From contig NZ_JAGJBZ010000001.1 of the NCBI RefSeq assembly GCF_020010925.1, forward strand, positions 3,451,001 through 3,515,000: a stretch of 64,000 bases of DNA, read 5' to 3'. Of this stretch, positions 1-9,179 are shown piece by piece. The DNA comes from Streptomyces griseiscabiei. GTDB taxonomy: Bacteria > Actinomycetota > Actinomycetes > Streptomycetales > Streptomycetaceae. Made by a program: the position numbers and the translations under genes. The notes under the pieces are model-generated. The model was given only the letters and a program-made list of their open reading frames with translations, was not told where the DNA came from and did not search any database. Position 1 is the stretch's first letter. Every line of letters starts with the position of its first letter.

Positions 1-340
1 CGGTTGTGAACTCCCCGTAACGGCTCGCGCGTACCACGCCACTGTAGACGTTGCCCAGAGCCAGCCTTTCAAGGGGGTGGGGTCGTGTTGGCGGGCACCT
101 CCCGGCGAGCCGGACACACTTCCGTTGAGCAGTCGGATGAGCGGCTCCGTATTCAGATGTCGAACAGCGGAACCCCCAGGTCTCAGCATGCGGAACACCG
201 GTCGGGAGGCGGACCGGACCCTGTCCCGGCAGTCTGGAATGACTCGAAAAAACGCGCGTTCCTACGGGGGTAGGCTCGACAACGGCCGGTGCCGTGAAGA
301 ACACCGGCACGAGACATGTGGAGAGGAGCCCTGACCCAGG
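1..340. other. Upstream region of the pentose phosphate operon; no gene seen
   Basis: No convincing coding frame is visible in this stretch; the short open frames lack a ribosome site and typical codon bias. It probably holds the operon promoter. A TAGGCT hexamer near 271-276 resembles a Streptomyces -10 box, but I see no -35 at the right distance. A GAGAGGAG purine run about 15 bases before the tkt GTG could serve as ribosome binding site. Confidence 0.4.
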
Positions 341-2428
341 GTGAGCACCAAGCCGACCACTACAGACCTCGCGTGGACCGAATCGGACCAGCGCGCCGTC
401 GACACCGCCCGAGTCCTGGCAGCCGACGCCGTACAGAAGGTCGGCAACGGCCATCCGGGTACGGCGATGAGCCTCGCGCCCGCCGCGTACACCCTCTTCC
501 AGAAGGTGATGCGCCACGACCCCGCCGACCCCGACTGGGTGGGCCGTGACAGGTTCGTCCTGTCCGCCGGCCACTCCTCCTTGACCCTCTACATCCAGCT
601 GTACCTGGGTGGTTTCGGCCTGGAGCTGGCGGACCTGGAGTCCTTCCGCACCTGGGGTTCGAAGACCCCGGGCCACCCCGAGTACGGGCACACCAAGGGC
701 GTCGAGACGACGACCGGGCCGCTCGGCCAGGGTGTCGCCAACGCCGTGGGCATGGCGATGGCCGCGCGCTACGAGCGCGGTCTGTTCGACCCGCAGACCG
801 CTGTCGGCGAGTCCCCGTTCGACCACCACATCTTCGTGATCGCCGGTGACGGCTGCCTCCAGGAGGGCATCTCCGCCGAGGCGTCCTCGCTCGCCGGTCA
901 CCAGAAGCTCGGCAACCTCGTGCTGCTGTGGGACGACAACCACATCTCCATCGAGGGCGACACCGAGACGGCCGTCTCCGAGGACACCGCGAAGCGGTAC
1001 GAGGCGTACGGCTGGCATGTGCAGCGGGTGGAGCCGAAGGAGAACGGCGACCTCGACCCGGCCGCGCTGTACGCGGCGATCGAGGCGGCGAAGGCGGTCA
1101 CCGACCGGCCGTCGTTCATCGCGATGCGTTCGATCATCGCCTGGCCCGCCCCGAACGCGCAGAACACCGAGGCCGCGCACGGCTCGGCGCTCGGCGCGGA
1201 CGAGGTCGCCGCCACCAAGCGCGTCCTCGGCTTCGACCCGGAGAAGGACTTCGAGGTCTCCGACGAGGTCATCGCGCACACCCGTGCCCTCGGCGAGCGC
1301 GGCCGTGAGGCCCGTGCCGTCTGGGAGAAGCAGTTCCAGGAGTGGCGCGACGGCAACGCCGAGCGGGCCGCCGAGTTCGACCGGATCAGCGCGGGCGAGC
1401 TGCCCGAGGGCTGGGAGTCGCACCTGCCGGAGTTCGAGACGGGCAAGGGTGTCGCGACGCGTGCCGCGTCCGGCAAGGTGCTCCAGGCGCTCGGCGCGGT
1501 GCTCCCCGAGCTGTGGGGCGGCTCCGCCGACCTCGCCGGTTCGAACAACACGACGATCGACAAGACGTCGTCCTTCCTCCCGGCGGACAACCCGCTGCCG
1601 GAGGCGAACCCCTACGGCCGCACGATCCACTTCGGTATCCGCGAGCACGCCATGGCCGCGGAGATGAACGGCATCGCGCTGCACGGCAACACCCGTATCT
1701 TCGGCGGCACGTTCCTCGTGTTCTCCGACTACATGCGCAACGCCGTGCGCCTGTCCGCGCTGATGCACCTGCCGGTGACATACGTGTGGACGCACGACTC
1801 CATCGGTCTCGGCGAGGACGGCCCGACGCACCAGCCGGTCGAGCACCTGGCCGCGCTGCGGGCGATCCCGGGTCTGAACGTGGTCCGCCCGGCCGACGCC
1901 AACGAGACGGCGATCGCCTGGCGCGAGATCCTCAAGCGCTACACCAAGGAGTTCGGCAAGGGCGCCCCGCACGGCCTCGCGCTGACCCGCCAGGGTGTGC
2001 CGACGTACGAGGCCAACGAGGGTGCCGCCAAGGGTGGTTACGTGCTCTTCGAGGCGTCGGGCGGTACGCCGGAGGTCGTGCTCATCGCCACCGGTTCCGA
2101 GGTGCATGTCGCCGTCGAGGCCCGGGAGCGGCTGGAGGCCGACGGGGTGCCCACCCGCGTCGTGTCCATGCCGTCCGTGGAGTGGTTCGAGGAGCAGGAC
2201 CAGGGGTACCGGGACAGCGTTCTGCCGCCGTCCGTCAAGGCGCGTGTCGCGGTCGAGGCCGGGATCGGGCTCACCTGGCACAAGTACGTCGGGGACGCCG
2301 GCCGCATCGTCTCGCTGGAGCACTTCGGCGCTTCGGCCGACGGCAAGGTCCTCTTCCGCGAGTTCGGCTTCACCGCCGAGAACGTGGCCGCGACGGCGCA
2401 GGAATCCCTGGCCGCCGCTCGGCGCTGA
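341..2428 (+). CDS. tkt: Transketolase
   Basis: Thiamine-diphosphate transketolase of the non-oxidative pentose phosphate pathway, moving two-carbon ketol units between sugar phosphates in the cytosol. The 695-residue length is normal for the family. The ThDP/Mg motif starts at GDGCLQEG near residue 169 and ends with the conserved Asp/Asn about 30 residues on (WDDN). The pyrimidine-binding half shows the GIREHAM and DSIGLGEDGPTHQP motifs typical of transketolases. The start is GTG, giving MSTKPTT; upstream in-frame residues lack similarity. It opens the operon and is followed after 41 bases by tal. No oddities seen. Confidence 0.97.
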   Translation: MSTKPTTTDLAWTESDQRAVDTARVLAADAVQKVGNGHPGTAMSLAPAAYTLFQKVMRHDPADPDWVGRDRFVLSAGHSSLTLYIQLYLGGFGLELADLESFRTWGSKTPGHPEYGHTKGVETTTGPLGQGVANAVGMAMAARYERGLFDPQTAVGESPFDHHIFVIAGDGCLQEGISAEASSLAGHQKLGNLVLLWDDNHISIEGDTETAVSEDTAKRYEAYGWHVQRVEPKENGDLDPAALYAAIEAAKAVTDRPSFIAMRSIIAWPAPNAQNTEAAHGSALGADEVAATKRVLGFDPEKDFEVSDEVIAHTRALGERGREARAVWEKQFQEWRDGNAERAAEFDRISAGELPEGWESHLPEFETGKGVATRAASGKVLQALGAVLPELWGGSADLAGSNNTTIDKTSSFLPADNPLPEANPYGRTIHFGIREHAMAAEMNGIALHGNTRIFGGTFLVFSDYMRNAVRLSALMHLPVTYVWTHDSIGLGEDGPTHQPVEHLAALRAIPGLNVVRPADANETAIAWREILKRYTKEFGKGAPHGLALTRQGVPTYEANEGAAKGGYVLFEASGGTPEVVLIATGSEVHVAVEARERLEADGVPTRVVSMPSVEWFEEQDQGYRDSVLPPSVKARVAVEAGIGLTWHKYVGDAGRIVSLEHFGASADGKVLFREFGFTAENVAATAQESLAAARR

Positions 2429-2469
2429 CGCTCACAGACGCTTACATACACACGTAGGAGATGTAATCC

Positions 2470-3588
2470 ATGACAGACGCACTCAAGCGCCTCTCCGAGG
2501 AGGGCGTCGCGATCTGGCTGGACGACCTGTCGCGCAAGCGCATCACGTCCGGCAACCTCGCCGAGCTCCTCGACCAGCAGCACGTCGTGGGCGTCACCAC
2601 CAACCCGTCGATCTTCCAGAAGGCGATCAGCAGCGGTGACGGCTACGAGCAGCAGGTCTCCGACCTCGCCGCCCGCAAGGTCACCGTCGAAGAGGCCATC
2701 CGCATGATCACGACGGCGGACGTGCGTGACGCCGCCGACATCCTGCGCCCGGTCTTCGACGCGACGGGCGGCCAGGACGGCCGGGTCTCCATCGAGGTCG
2801 ACCCGCGTCTGGCGCACAACACCAAGGCCACGGTCGCCGAGGCCAAGCAGCTGGCGTGGCTGGTGGACCGTCCGAACACCCTGATCAAGATCCCGGCGAC
2901 GCGAGCGGGCCTGCCCGCGATCACCGAGACCATCGGTCTCGGCATCAGCGTCAACGTCACGCTGATCTTCTCCCTGGAGCGCTACCGCGCGGTCATGGAC
3001 GCCTACCTGGCCGGTCTGGAGAAGGCCAAGGAGCGCGGCCTGGACCTCTCGAAGATCCACTCGGTGGCGTCCTTCTTCGTGTCCCGCGTGGACACCGAGA
3101 TCGACAAGCGCATCGACGCCCTCGGCACCGACGAGGCCAAGGCCGCCCGCGGCAAGGCCGGTGTCGCCAACGCGCGCCTCGCGTACCAGGCGTACGAGGA
3201 GGTCTTCTCCGACGGCCGCTGGGCCGCCCTGGAGAGCGCGGGCGCCAACAAGCAGCGTCCGCTGTGGGCCTCGACCGGCGTCAAGGACCCGGCGTACAAG
3301 AGCACGCTGTACGTCGACGAGCTGGTCGCGCCCAACACGGTGAACACCATGCCGGAGGCCACGCTGGAGGCCACCGCGGCGAGCGGTGAGATCCGGGGCA
3401 ACGCGATCGCGGGCACGTACGAGCAGTCGCGTGCCGAGCTGGACGCGGTGGAGAAGCTCGGCATCTCGTACGACGAGGTCGTACAGCTGCTGGAGGACGA
3501 GGGCGTCGAGAAGTTCGAGGCGTCCTGGAACGACCTGCTCAAGTCGACCGAGGCGGAGCTTCGGCGCCTCGCACCCTCGGAGGGCTGA
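2470..3588 (+). CDS. tal: Transaldolase
   Basis: Transaldolase, a Schiff-base aldolase that transfers dihydroxyacetone units between sedoheptulose-7-phosphate and glyceraldehyde-3-phosphate. The 372-residue protein is of the longer actinobacterial/cyanobacterial type. Motifs include [13 protein letters not shown] near the N-terminus and the active-site Lys in LIKIPAT (Lys140). A GGAG ribosome site lies before the ATG. It sits between tkt and zwf, with only 5 bases to the zwf start, so co-transcription is very likely. Confidence 0.97.
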   Translation: MTDALKRLSEEGVAIWLDDLSRKRITSGNLAELLDQQHVVGVTTNPSIFQKAISSGDGYEQQVSDLAARKVTVEEAIRMITTADVRDAADILRPVFDATGGQDGRVSIEVDPRLAHNTKATVAEAKQLAWLVDRPNTLIKIPATRAGLPAITETIGLGISVNVTLIFSLERYRAVMDAYLAGLEKAKERGLDLSKIHSVASFFVSRVDTEIDKRIDALGTDEAKAARGKAGVANARLAYQAYEEVFSDGRWAALESAGANKQRPLWASTGVKDPAYKSTLYVDELVAPNTVNTMPEATLEATAASGEIRGNAIAGTYEQSRAELDAVEKLGISYDEVVQLLEDEGVEKFEASWNDLLKSTEAELRRLAPSEG

Positions 3589-3593
3589 ACACC

Positions 3594-5117
3594 TTGTCGA
3601 GCAGCAATCCGCTGCGTGACGCCGCGGACCGACGGCTCCCGCGTATCGCGGGGCCGTCGGGCCTGGTCATCTTCGGCGTCACAGGCGATTTGTCACGTAA
3701 AAAGCTGATGCCTGCCGTGTACGACCTCGCCAACCGCGGACTGCTGCCGCCGGGCTTCTCGCTCGTCGGCTTCGCACGCCGGGAGTGGGCGAACGAGGAC
3801 TTCGCGCAGGAGGTGCACGACGCGGTCAAGGAGCACGCGCGCACGCCCTTCCGCGAGGAGGTCTGGCAGCAGCTCATCCAGGGCATGCGGTTCGTCCAGG
3901 GCACCTTCGACGACGACGAGTCCTTCGAGCGGCTGCGCGACACGATCGAGGAGCTGGACAAGGCGCAGGGCACGGGCGGCAACTTCGCCTTCTATCTGTC
4001 GGTGCCGCCGTCGGCCTTCCCGGTGGTCATCCAGCAGCTGAAGAAGCACGGGCTCGCGGACCAGAGCGGTGGCTCCTGGCGGCGCGCGGTCATCGAGAAG
4101 CCGTTCGGCCACGACCTGGCGTCGGCCGAGGACCTCAACACGACCGTGGAAGAGGTCTTCGCCCCGGACCAGGTCTTCCGGATCGACCACTACCTCGGCA
4201 AGGAGACCGTCCAGAACATCCTGGCGCTCCGCTTCGCCAACACGATGTTCGAGCCGATCTGGAACCGGTCCTTCGTCGACCACGTCCAGATCACGATGGC
4301 CGAGGACATCGGCATCGGCGGCCGGGCCGGCTACTACGACGGCATCGGCGCGGCCCGTGACGTCATCCAGAACCACCTGCTCCAGCTGATGGCGCTGACG
4401 GCCATGGAGGAGCCCGCCTCCTTCGACGCGGACGCCCTCGCGGCCGAGAAGACCAAGGTGCTCGGCGCGGTGAAGCTGCCGAAGGACCTGGGCCGGGACA
4501 CCGTGTTCGCGCAGTACGCGGCCGGCTGGCAGGGCGGCGAGAAGGTCATCGGCTACCTCGAAGAGGACGGTATCGACCGCAGGTCGAAGACCGACACCTA
4601 CGCGGCGATCAAGGTCGAGGTCGACAACCGCCGCTGGGCGGGCGTCCCCTTCTATCTGCGGACGGGCAAGCGCCTGGGCCGCCGGGTCACCGAGATCGCG
4701 GTCGTCTTCCAGCGTGCCCCGCACTCCCCCTTCGACTCCACCGCCACCGAGGAACTGGGCCAGAACGCGATCGTCATCCGCGTCCAGCCGGACGAGGGTG
4801 TCACGGTCCGCTTCGGTTCGAAGGTCCCCGGCACCTCGATGGAGATCCGGGACGTGTCCATGGACTTCGCCTACGGCGAGTCCTTCACCGAGTCGTCCCC
4901 CGAGGCGTACGAACGCCTCATCCTCGACGTCCTGCTCGGCGACTCCAACCTCTTCCCGCGCACCGAGGAGGTCGAGCTGTCCTGGAAGATCCTCGACCCG
5001 ATCGAGGAGTACTGGGACAAGAGCGGCAGGCCCGCGCAGTACCAGGCGGGCACGTGGGGTCCCGTCGAGGCGGACGAGATGCTCGAACGAGACGGACGGA
5101 GCTGGCGCCGGCCATGA
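3594..5117 (+). CDS. zwf: Glucose-6-phosphate 1-dehydrogenase
   Basis: First enzyme of the oxidative pentose phosphate pathway, oxidising glucose-6-phosphate to 6-phosphogluconolactone with NADP. The 507-residue protein has the N-terminal nucleotide-binding GVTGDLSRKKL (about residue 28) and the active-site signature RIDHYLGKE (about residues 196-204). The TTG start is chosen because GGAGGG lies 9 bases upstream and the N-terminus then matches the family; this site lies inside the end of tal. Its stop overlaps the opcA ATG (ATGA), a sign of translational coupling to its effector. Confidence 0.97.
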   Translation: MSSSNPLRDAADRRLPRIAGPSGLVIFGVTGDLSRKKLMPAVYDLANRGLLPPGFSLVGFARREWANEDFAQEVHDAVKEHARTPFREEVWQQLIQGMRFVQGTFDDDESFERLRDTIEELDKAQGTGGNFAFYLSVPPSAFPVVIQQLKKHGLADQSGGSWRRAVIEKPFGHDLASAEDLNTTVEEVFAPDQVFRIDHYLGKETVQNILALRFANTMFEPIWNRSFVDHVQITMAEDIGIGGRAGYYDGIGAARDVIQNHLLQLMALTAMEEPASFDADALAAEKTKVLGAVKLPKDLGRDTVFAQYAAGWQGGEKVIGYLEEDGIDRRSKTDTYAAIKVEVDNRRWAGVPFYLRTGKRLGRRVTEIAVVFQRAPHSPFDSTATEELGQNAIVIRVQPDEGVTVRFGSKVPGTSMEIRDVSMDFAYGESFTESSPEAYERLILDVLLGDSNLFPRTEEVELSWKILDPIEEYWDKSGRPAQYQAGTWGPVEADEMLERDGRSWRRP

Positions 5118-6397
5118 AGACAGACCTCACGGACACCACGGCCAGCAAGATCAACAAGGCGCTGGTGAAGGCCCGCCGGGAGATAGGCACCCCGGCGGTC
5201 GGCATGGTGCTCACGCTGGTCATCGTCACGGACGAGGAGAACGCGTACGACGCGCTCAAGTCCGCCAACGACGCCTCCCGCGAGCACCCCTCGCGCACGA
5301 TCGTGGTCATCAAGCGGGTCTCCCGCTCCCCCCGCGACCGTACGAAGTCCCGCCTCGACGCCGAGGTACGGGTGGGCGCGGACGCGGGCACCGGTGACAC
5401 GGTCGTGCTGCGGCTGTACGGCGAGGTCGCGGACCACGCCCAGTCGGTGGTGCTGCCGCTGCTGCTCCCCGACGCGCCGGTCGTGGTGTGGTGGCCGGTG
5501 AACGCGCCGCTCGACCCGGCCCGCGACCCGCTGGGCGCGCTCGGGCAGCGCCGGGTCACCGACAGCTACGCCGCCGAGAAGCCCATCGACGAGCTGCGCA
5601 CCCGCGCCGACAACTACGAGCCCGGCGACACGGACCTGGCCTGGACCCGGATCACCCCGTGGCGTTCGATGCTGGCCGCCGCGCTCGACCAGGTCGACTG
5701 CGAGGTCATCTCCGCGGAGGTGCAGGGCGAGCAGTACAACCCGAGCGTGGAACTGCTGGCGATGTGGCTGGCGGACCGGCTCCACGTCCATGTACGGCGT
5801 GGGGTGTCGGCCGGGCCCGGCCTCAACGAGGTGCGGATGCTGACCAGCACGGGTCCCATCCGGCTGTACCGGCCCAACGGCGGCCTCGCCCTGCTCACGC
5901 TGGAGGACCAGCCGGACCGCGCGGTCGCGCTGAAGCGCCGCGAGACGTCCGAGCTGCTGGCGGAGGAGCTGCGTCGGCTCGACCCGGACGACACGTACGC
6001 CTCGGCGCTGCGGTTCGGGGTGGATCGGCTGGGCGGTTCGGCGGGGAGCGCGCTGTCGGCGGCGACTTCGGCTGCGGCCGGGGCTTCGGCGGCTTCCGGG
6101 TCCGGCTCCGTCACCGGGTCCGCTTCCGTTCCTGGCTCCGCTTCCGTTCCTGGTTCCACTTCCGGTTCCGGTTCCGTTCCTGGTTCCGGTGGCGGGCTGA
6201 GGGAGGCCGTCTCGTCGGCCGTTTCCGCGGCGCGGGCCGCTGCCGCTCCGGCCCTGCCGCCGGCCGTTCCGTCGGGCTCGACGGGGTCGGTCGGTTCCTC
6301 TGGGTCGGTCGGTTCCTCGGGACCGGCCGGTGACGACGACTCCGAGCGGCCGACTCCGGCGCAGATGCCGCCCGTGAAGAAGGCGACGGCTCCATGA
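5114..6397 (+). CDS. opcA: OpcA, glucose-6-phosphate dehydrogenase assembly/activator protein
   Basis: OpcA is the conserved partner needed for full glucose-6-phosphate dehydrogenase activity in actinobacteria and cyanobacteria. The ATG overlaps the zwf stop (ATGA), and the protein then starts MKTDLTDTTASKIN, as usual. Residues 1 to about 310 form the family domain (for example VVWWPVNAPLDPARDPLG and RITPWRSMLA). The last 110 or so residues are Ser/Gly/Ala/Pro/Val-rich low complexity with repeated GSASVPGS-like units, making the 427-residue protein longer than is usual for the family. The DNA of the tail is a CCGGTTCC/CCGTTCC-type repeat. The gene overlaps pgl by 4 bases. Confidence 0.93.
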   Translation: MKTDLTDTTASKINKALVKARREIGTPAVGMVLTLVIVTDEENAYDALKSANDASREHPSRTIVVIKRVSRSPRDRTKSRLDAEVRVGADAGTGDTVVLRLYGEVADHAQSVVLPLLLPDAPVVVWWPVNAPLDPARDPLGALGQRRVTDSYAAEKPIDELRTRADNYEPGDTDLAWTRITPWRSMLAAALDQVDCEVISAEVQGEQYNPSVELLAMWLADRLHVHVRRGVSAGPGLNEVRMLTSTGPIRLYRPNGGLALLTLEDQPDRAVALKRRETSELLAEELRRLDPDDTYASALRFGVDRLGGSAGSALSAATSAAAGASAASGSGSVTGSASVPGSASVPGSTSGSGSVPGSGGGLREAVSSAVSAARAAAAPALPPAVPSGSTGSVGSSGSVGSSGPAGDDDSERPTPAQMPPVKKATAP

Positions 6398-7176
6398 GCA
6401 CTCCGCAGCTGGTCGTGCACCGCGACAAGGAGCTGATGGCGCAGGCCGCGGCTGCCCGGCTGATCACCAAGGTGGTGGACGCGCAGGCCTCGCGCGGCTA
6501 CGCCTCGGTGGTCCTCACCGGTGGCCGCAACGGCAACGGGCTGCTCGCCGCGCTGGCGGCGGCGCCCGCCCGGGACGCCGTCGACTGGGCCCGGCTCGAC
6601 CTGTGGTGGGGTGACGAGCGGTTCCTGCCCGAGGGCGATCCGGAGCGCAATGTCACCCAGGCCCGCGAGGCGCTGCTCGACTCGGTGCCGGTGGATCCGA
6701 AGCGGGTGCACGCCATGCCGGCGTCGGACGGGCCGTGGGGTACCGATGTGGACGCGGCGGCCACGGCCTACGCGGAGGAGCTGGCGCGGGCGGCGGGGCC
6801 GGAGAACCACGGTTCGGTCCCGACGTTCGACGTGCTGATGCTGGGGGTCGGGCCGGACACCCATGTGGCGTCGCTGTTCCCCGAGTTGCCGGCCGTCCGG
6901 GAGACCGAGCGGACGGTCGTGGGGGTGCGCGGGGCGCCGAAGCCGCCGCCGACCCGCGTCACGCTGACGCTGCCGGCGATCCGTGCGGCGCGTGAGGTGT
7001 GGCTGCTGGCTGCCGGGGAGGACAAGGCGGGGGCCGCTGCCATCGCGTTGTCCGGTGCGGGTGAGATCCAGGCACCCGCGGCCGGGGCGCGTGGGCGGGC
7101 CCGTACGTTGTGGCTGCTGGACGCGGCGGCGGCCTCGCGGCTGCCGCGCTCGCTGTATCCGCCGGCTTCGCCCTGA
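6394..7176 (+). CDS. pgl: 6-phosphogluconolactonase
   Basis: DevB-type lactonase hydrolysing 6-phosphogluconolactone made by Zwf. The 260-residue length fits. Motifs seen are the N-terminal VLTGGRNG, the WWGDERFLPEGDPERNV segment and the MLGVGPDTHVASLFP motif, where Asp-Thr-His replaces the more common Asp-Gly-His. The ATG overlaps the opcA stop by four bases, so it is the last gene of the tkt-tal-zwf-opcA-pgl operon. A strong inverted repeat follows 39 bases downstream. Confidence 0.95.
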   Translation: MSTPQLVVHRDKELMAQAAAARLITKVVDAQASRGYASVVLTGGRNGNGLLAALAAAPARDAVDWARLDLWWGDERFLPEGDPERNVTQAREALLDSVPVDPKRVHAMPASDGPWGTDVDAAATAYAEELARAAGPENHGSVPTFDVLMLGVGPDTHVASLFPELPAVRETERTVVGVRGAPKPPPTRVTLTLPAIRAAREVWLLAAGEDKAGAAAIALSGAGEIQAPAAGARGRARTLWLLDAAAASRLPRSLYPPASP

Positions 7177-7215
7177 CGGGGTTGTCGGTCAGGTGCGGGT
7201 CCGGTAGGGACTTCT

Positions 7216-7277
7216 CGCGCAGTTCCCCGCGCCCCTGAAAAGCAGGGGCTGTGCCCCGTGCCGCGGGGAACTGCGCG
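7216..7277. terminator. Bidirectional terminator, common Streptomyces inverted repeat
   Basis: A perfect 16-base inverted repeat (CGCGCAGTTCCCCGCG at 7216-7231, its complement at 7262-7277) encloses a second small hairpin (CCCCTG/CAGGGG). It lies between convergent pgl and the MFS gene and most likely ends both transcripts. I recognise it as a repeat family widespread between Streptomyces genes; a half copy recurs near 23812-23845. Confidence 0.8.
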
Positions 7278-7314
7278 ACCAGCCCCCACCGGACCCGCGC
7301 TGTGAAGCCCTGCC

Positions 7315-8703
7315 TCACACCGCGAAGTCGTCCTCACGGGTCTCCGGCAGCGCCAGCAGACACACCAGGCTCACCAGACACAACCCACCCGTGTAGAACC
7401 CGAGCACCAGCGGCGACGACCACTGGCTGTGCAGCCACGTCGCGACGAGCGGGGCGAACCCGCCCCCCAAGGTGTTGGCCAGAATGAACGCCGCCGAGGC
7501 CCCGGTGTAGCGCAGTCTCGCCGGGAACAGCTCCGCCAGGAACGCGGCCACCGGCGAGAACATCAGCGCCAGCAGCATGAGCCCCACCGTGTACGCACCG
7601 GTGATGACGAACCCGTTGCCCGTGCTCAGCGACCCGTACATGGGAACGGCCCACACGACACACCCGGACGCTCCCGCCAGCATCAGCGGACGCCGCCCGA
7701 CCCGATCGGCCAGCCGCGCCACGGGCAGGGTGATCGCGATCCCGGCCGCCGCCCCGACACTCGCCGCCGTGAGCATCGTGTTCTGCGGGATGCCGAGCGA
7801 CTTCGGCCCGTAGGACAGGCTGTAGACGATCGTCAGGTAGTAGACCGCCGAGCCACCGATCGCCGCCCCGGTACCGAGCAGCAGCCGCCCGGGGTACCGC
7901 GCGAGAAGCGTTCCGAGCGGAAAGCGCGACACCGGCGACGAGGACGGGGAGACGGACGGAGAGGCGGAGGGTGCGGAGGGCGCCGGGGATGCGCCCTTGA
8001 ACAGCGGTGACTCCGACACCGTCGCCCGCACCCACAGCCCGATCACCACGAGCACCGCGCTGAGCAGGAACGGCACCCGCCAGGCCCACTCGGTGAACCC
8101 GTCGCGGCCGACGATGTGGAGCGTGGGGAGGATGACCGCGGTGGAGAGCAGGAAGCCGAGCGAGGGACCGACGTTCGGGACGGCGGCGTACAGCGCGCGG
8201 CGGCCGGGCGGGGCGTGCTCGGCGGCCAGCAGGACCGCGCCGCCCCACTCGCCGCCCATGCTGACACCCTGCAGCAGACGGAGGGTCACCAGCAGGACGG
8301 GGGCGAGGAGTCCGGCGGTCTCGTAGGTCGGGAGCAGCCCGACGCCGACCGTCGCGAGGCCCATGAGCAGCAGGGACGCGACCAGGGCGTGCCGGCGGCC
8401 CAGCCGGTCGCCGATCGTGCCGAAGAGCACGACGCCGAGGGGACGGGAGAGGAAGGCCGCGGCGAAGGTGAGGAACGCGGCGAGCGAGGAGACAGTCGCG
8501 TTGCCCGAGGGGAAGAACGCGGGTCCGAGCACGAGTGCGGAGGCCGTGCCGTAGACGGCGAAGTCGTAGTACTCGATGGTCGTGCCGACGAGGCTCGCGA
8601 CGGCGACCCTGGGCGCGCTCGGCCCGGCCGGCGACGTGGACGATAACGGGGTCGGTCCTGGGTCCACGGCCTCGGCGACGGTCGGGGAAGGGGATTCGGG
8701 CAT
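7315..8703 (-). CDS. MFS transporter, metabolite:H+ symporter (MHS/ProP-like) family
   Basis: Twelve-segment major facilitator protein of 462 residues. The MHS hallmark after helix 1, TTIEYYDFAVYGTASALVLG, is at about residues 41-60, followed by the GDRLGRR loop motif and the QGVSMGGEWGGAVLLAAEHAP signature. The cytoplasmic loop between helices 6 and 7 carries a Ser/Pro/Ala-rich low-complexity insert. MHS proteins carry organic acids, betaines or aromatic acids; the substrate cannot be read here. It diverges from the biosynthetic cluster across a 476-base regulatory gap, so it may export or import a cluster metabolite, or be unrelated. A homologue of the same family lies at 61134-62447. Confidence 0.88.
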   Translation of the reverse strand: MPESPSPTVAEAVDPGPTPLSSTSPAGPSAPRVAVASLVGTTIEYYDFAVYGTASALVLGPAFFPSGNATVSSLAAFLTFAAAFLSRPLGVVLFGTIGDRLGRRHALVASLLLMGLATVGVGLLPTYETAGLLAPVLLVTLRLLQGVSMGGEWGGAVLLAAEHAPPGRRALYAAVPNVGPSLGFLLSTAVILPTLHIVGRDGFTEWAWRVPFLLSAVLVVIGLWVRATVSESPLFKGASPAPSAPSASPSVSPSSSPVSRFPLGTLLARYPGRLLLGTGAAIGGSAVYYLTIVYSLSYGPKSLGIPQNTMLTAASVGAAAGIAITLPVARLADRVGRRPLMLAGASGCVVWAVPMYGSLSTGNGFVITGAYTVGLMLLALMFSPVAAFLAELFPARLRYTGASAAFILANTLGGGFAPLVATWLHSQWSSPLVLGFYTGGLCLVSLVCLLALPETREDDFAV

Positions 8704-8859
8704 GAGGGGGGCTCACTTCCGGTACGCCCGGCCACGAATGGTCCGGGCCCAGATGGGGGACGGCCACGCATGAAACACGAACCGGAGTGCGGCTGTCACC
8801 CTAGGCCGGGAAATTCGACTCCCACAAGGAAGCCTCGGAAAAAGACCGCCGGAAAACGT

Positions 8860-8877
8860 CGTCGAATTTTTTCGACG
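8860..8877. promoter_or_regulatory. Perfect 7-base inverted repeat in the divergent intergenic region
   Basis: CGTCGAA, four T, then TTCGACG forms an 18-base perfect inverted repeat. It lies between the divergent MFS gene and the aldolase gene in an AT-richer stretch. It could be an operator or a small hairpin in the MFS leader. No regulator is identified. Confidence 0.4.
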
Positions 8878-8920
8878 GAAGAGCGGGCGCCGATTACACG
8901 CGACAGCGACATTTAAAGCA

Positions 8921-8950
8921 TGTGATCCCAGGTGATCCCATGTGATCCCG
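8921..8950 (+). repeat. Three tandem 10-base repeats (TGTGATCCCA type)
   Basis: TGTGATCCCA, GGTGATCCCA and TGTGATCCCG follow each other without gaps, so GTGATCCC recurs exactly once per helical turn. They lie in the control region between the divergent transporter and aldolase genes, about 70 bases upstream of the candidate cluster promoter. Direct repeats on one DNA face suggest a cooperatively binding regulator. Confidence 0.55.
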
Positions 8951-9020
8951 CTATGCGTGCGGACAGGTCGGTCGAATATGCACGAACACCACTCACAGCC
9001 ACAGTCAACCCAGGGAATCC

Positions 9021-9063
9021 TGTCAAGTCACTGTCAATATTCATGTGGAACGCCGCATAAAAA
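9021..9063 (+). promoter_or_regulatory. Candidate cluster promoter with SARP-like direct repeats
   Basis: TGTCAAG (9021-9027) and TGTCAAT (9032-9038) are direct heptamers with an 11-base period, the spacing used by SARP-type activators. They overlap a possible -35 (CTGTCA). An AT-rich CATAAAAA at 9056-9063 could be the -10. This would give a leader of roughly 110 bases to the aldolase start. The assignment rests on spacing alone. Confidence 0.35.
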
Positions 9064-9179
9064 TTTGCCGCCAGTCACGCCTTGCCAACTCACGATCACG
9101 CACGGAATGCTGACGTCCGGGCCGAACTTGAAAGTTCTACGACCATCGTTTTTCGGACATGGAGCGGAAGGCTTTTCCC

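Noticed and set aside
7315..8703. The MHS transporter as certain cluster exporter
   Set aside because: MHS proteins are mostly importers and a second homologue lies outside the cluster; the DHA2 protein at 22032 is the better exporter candidate.
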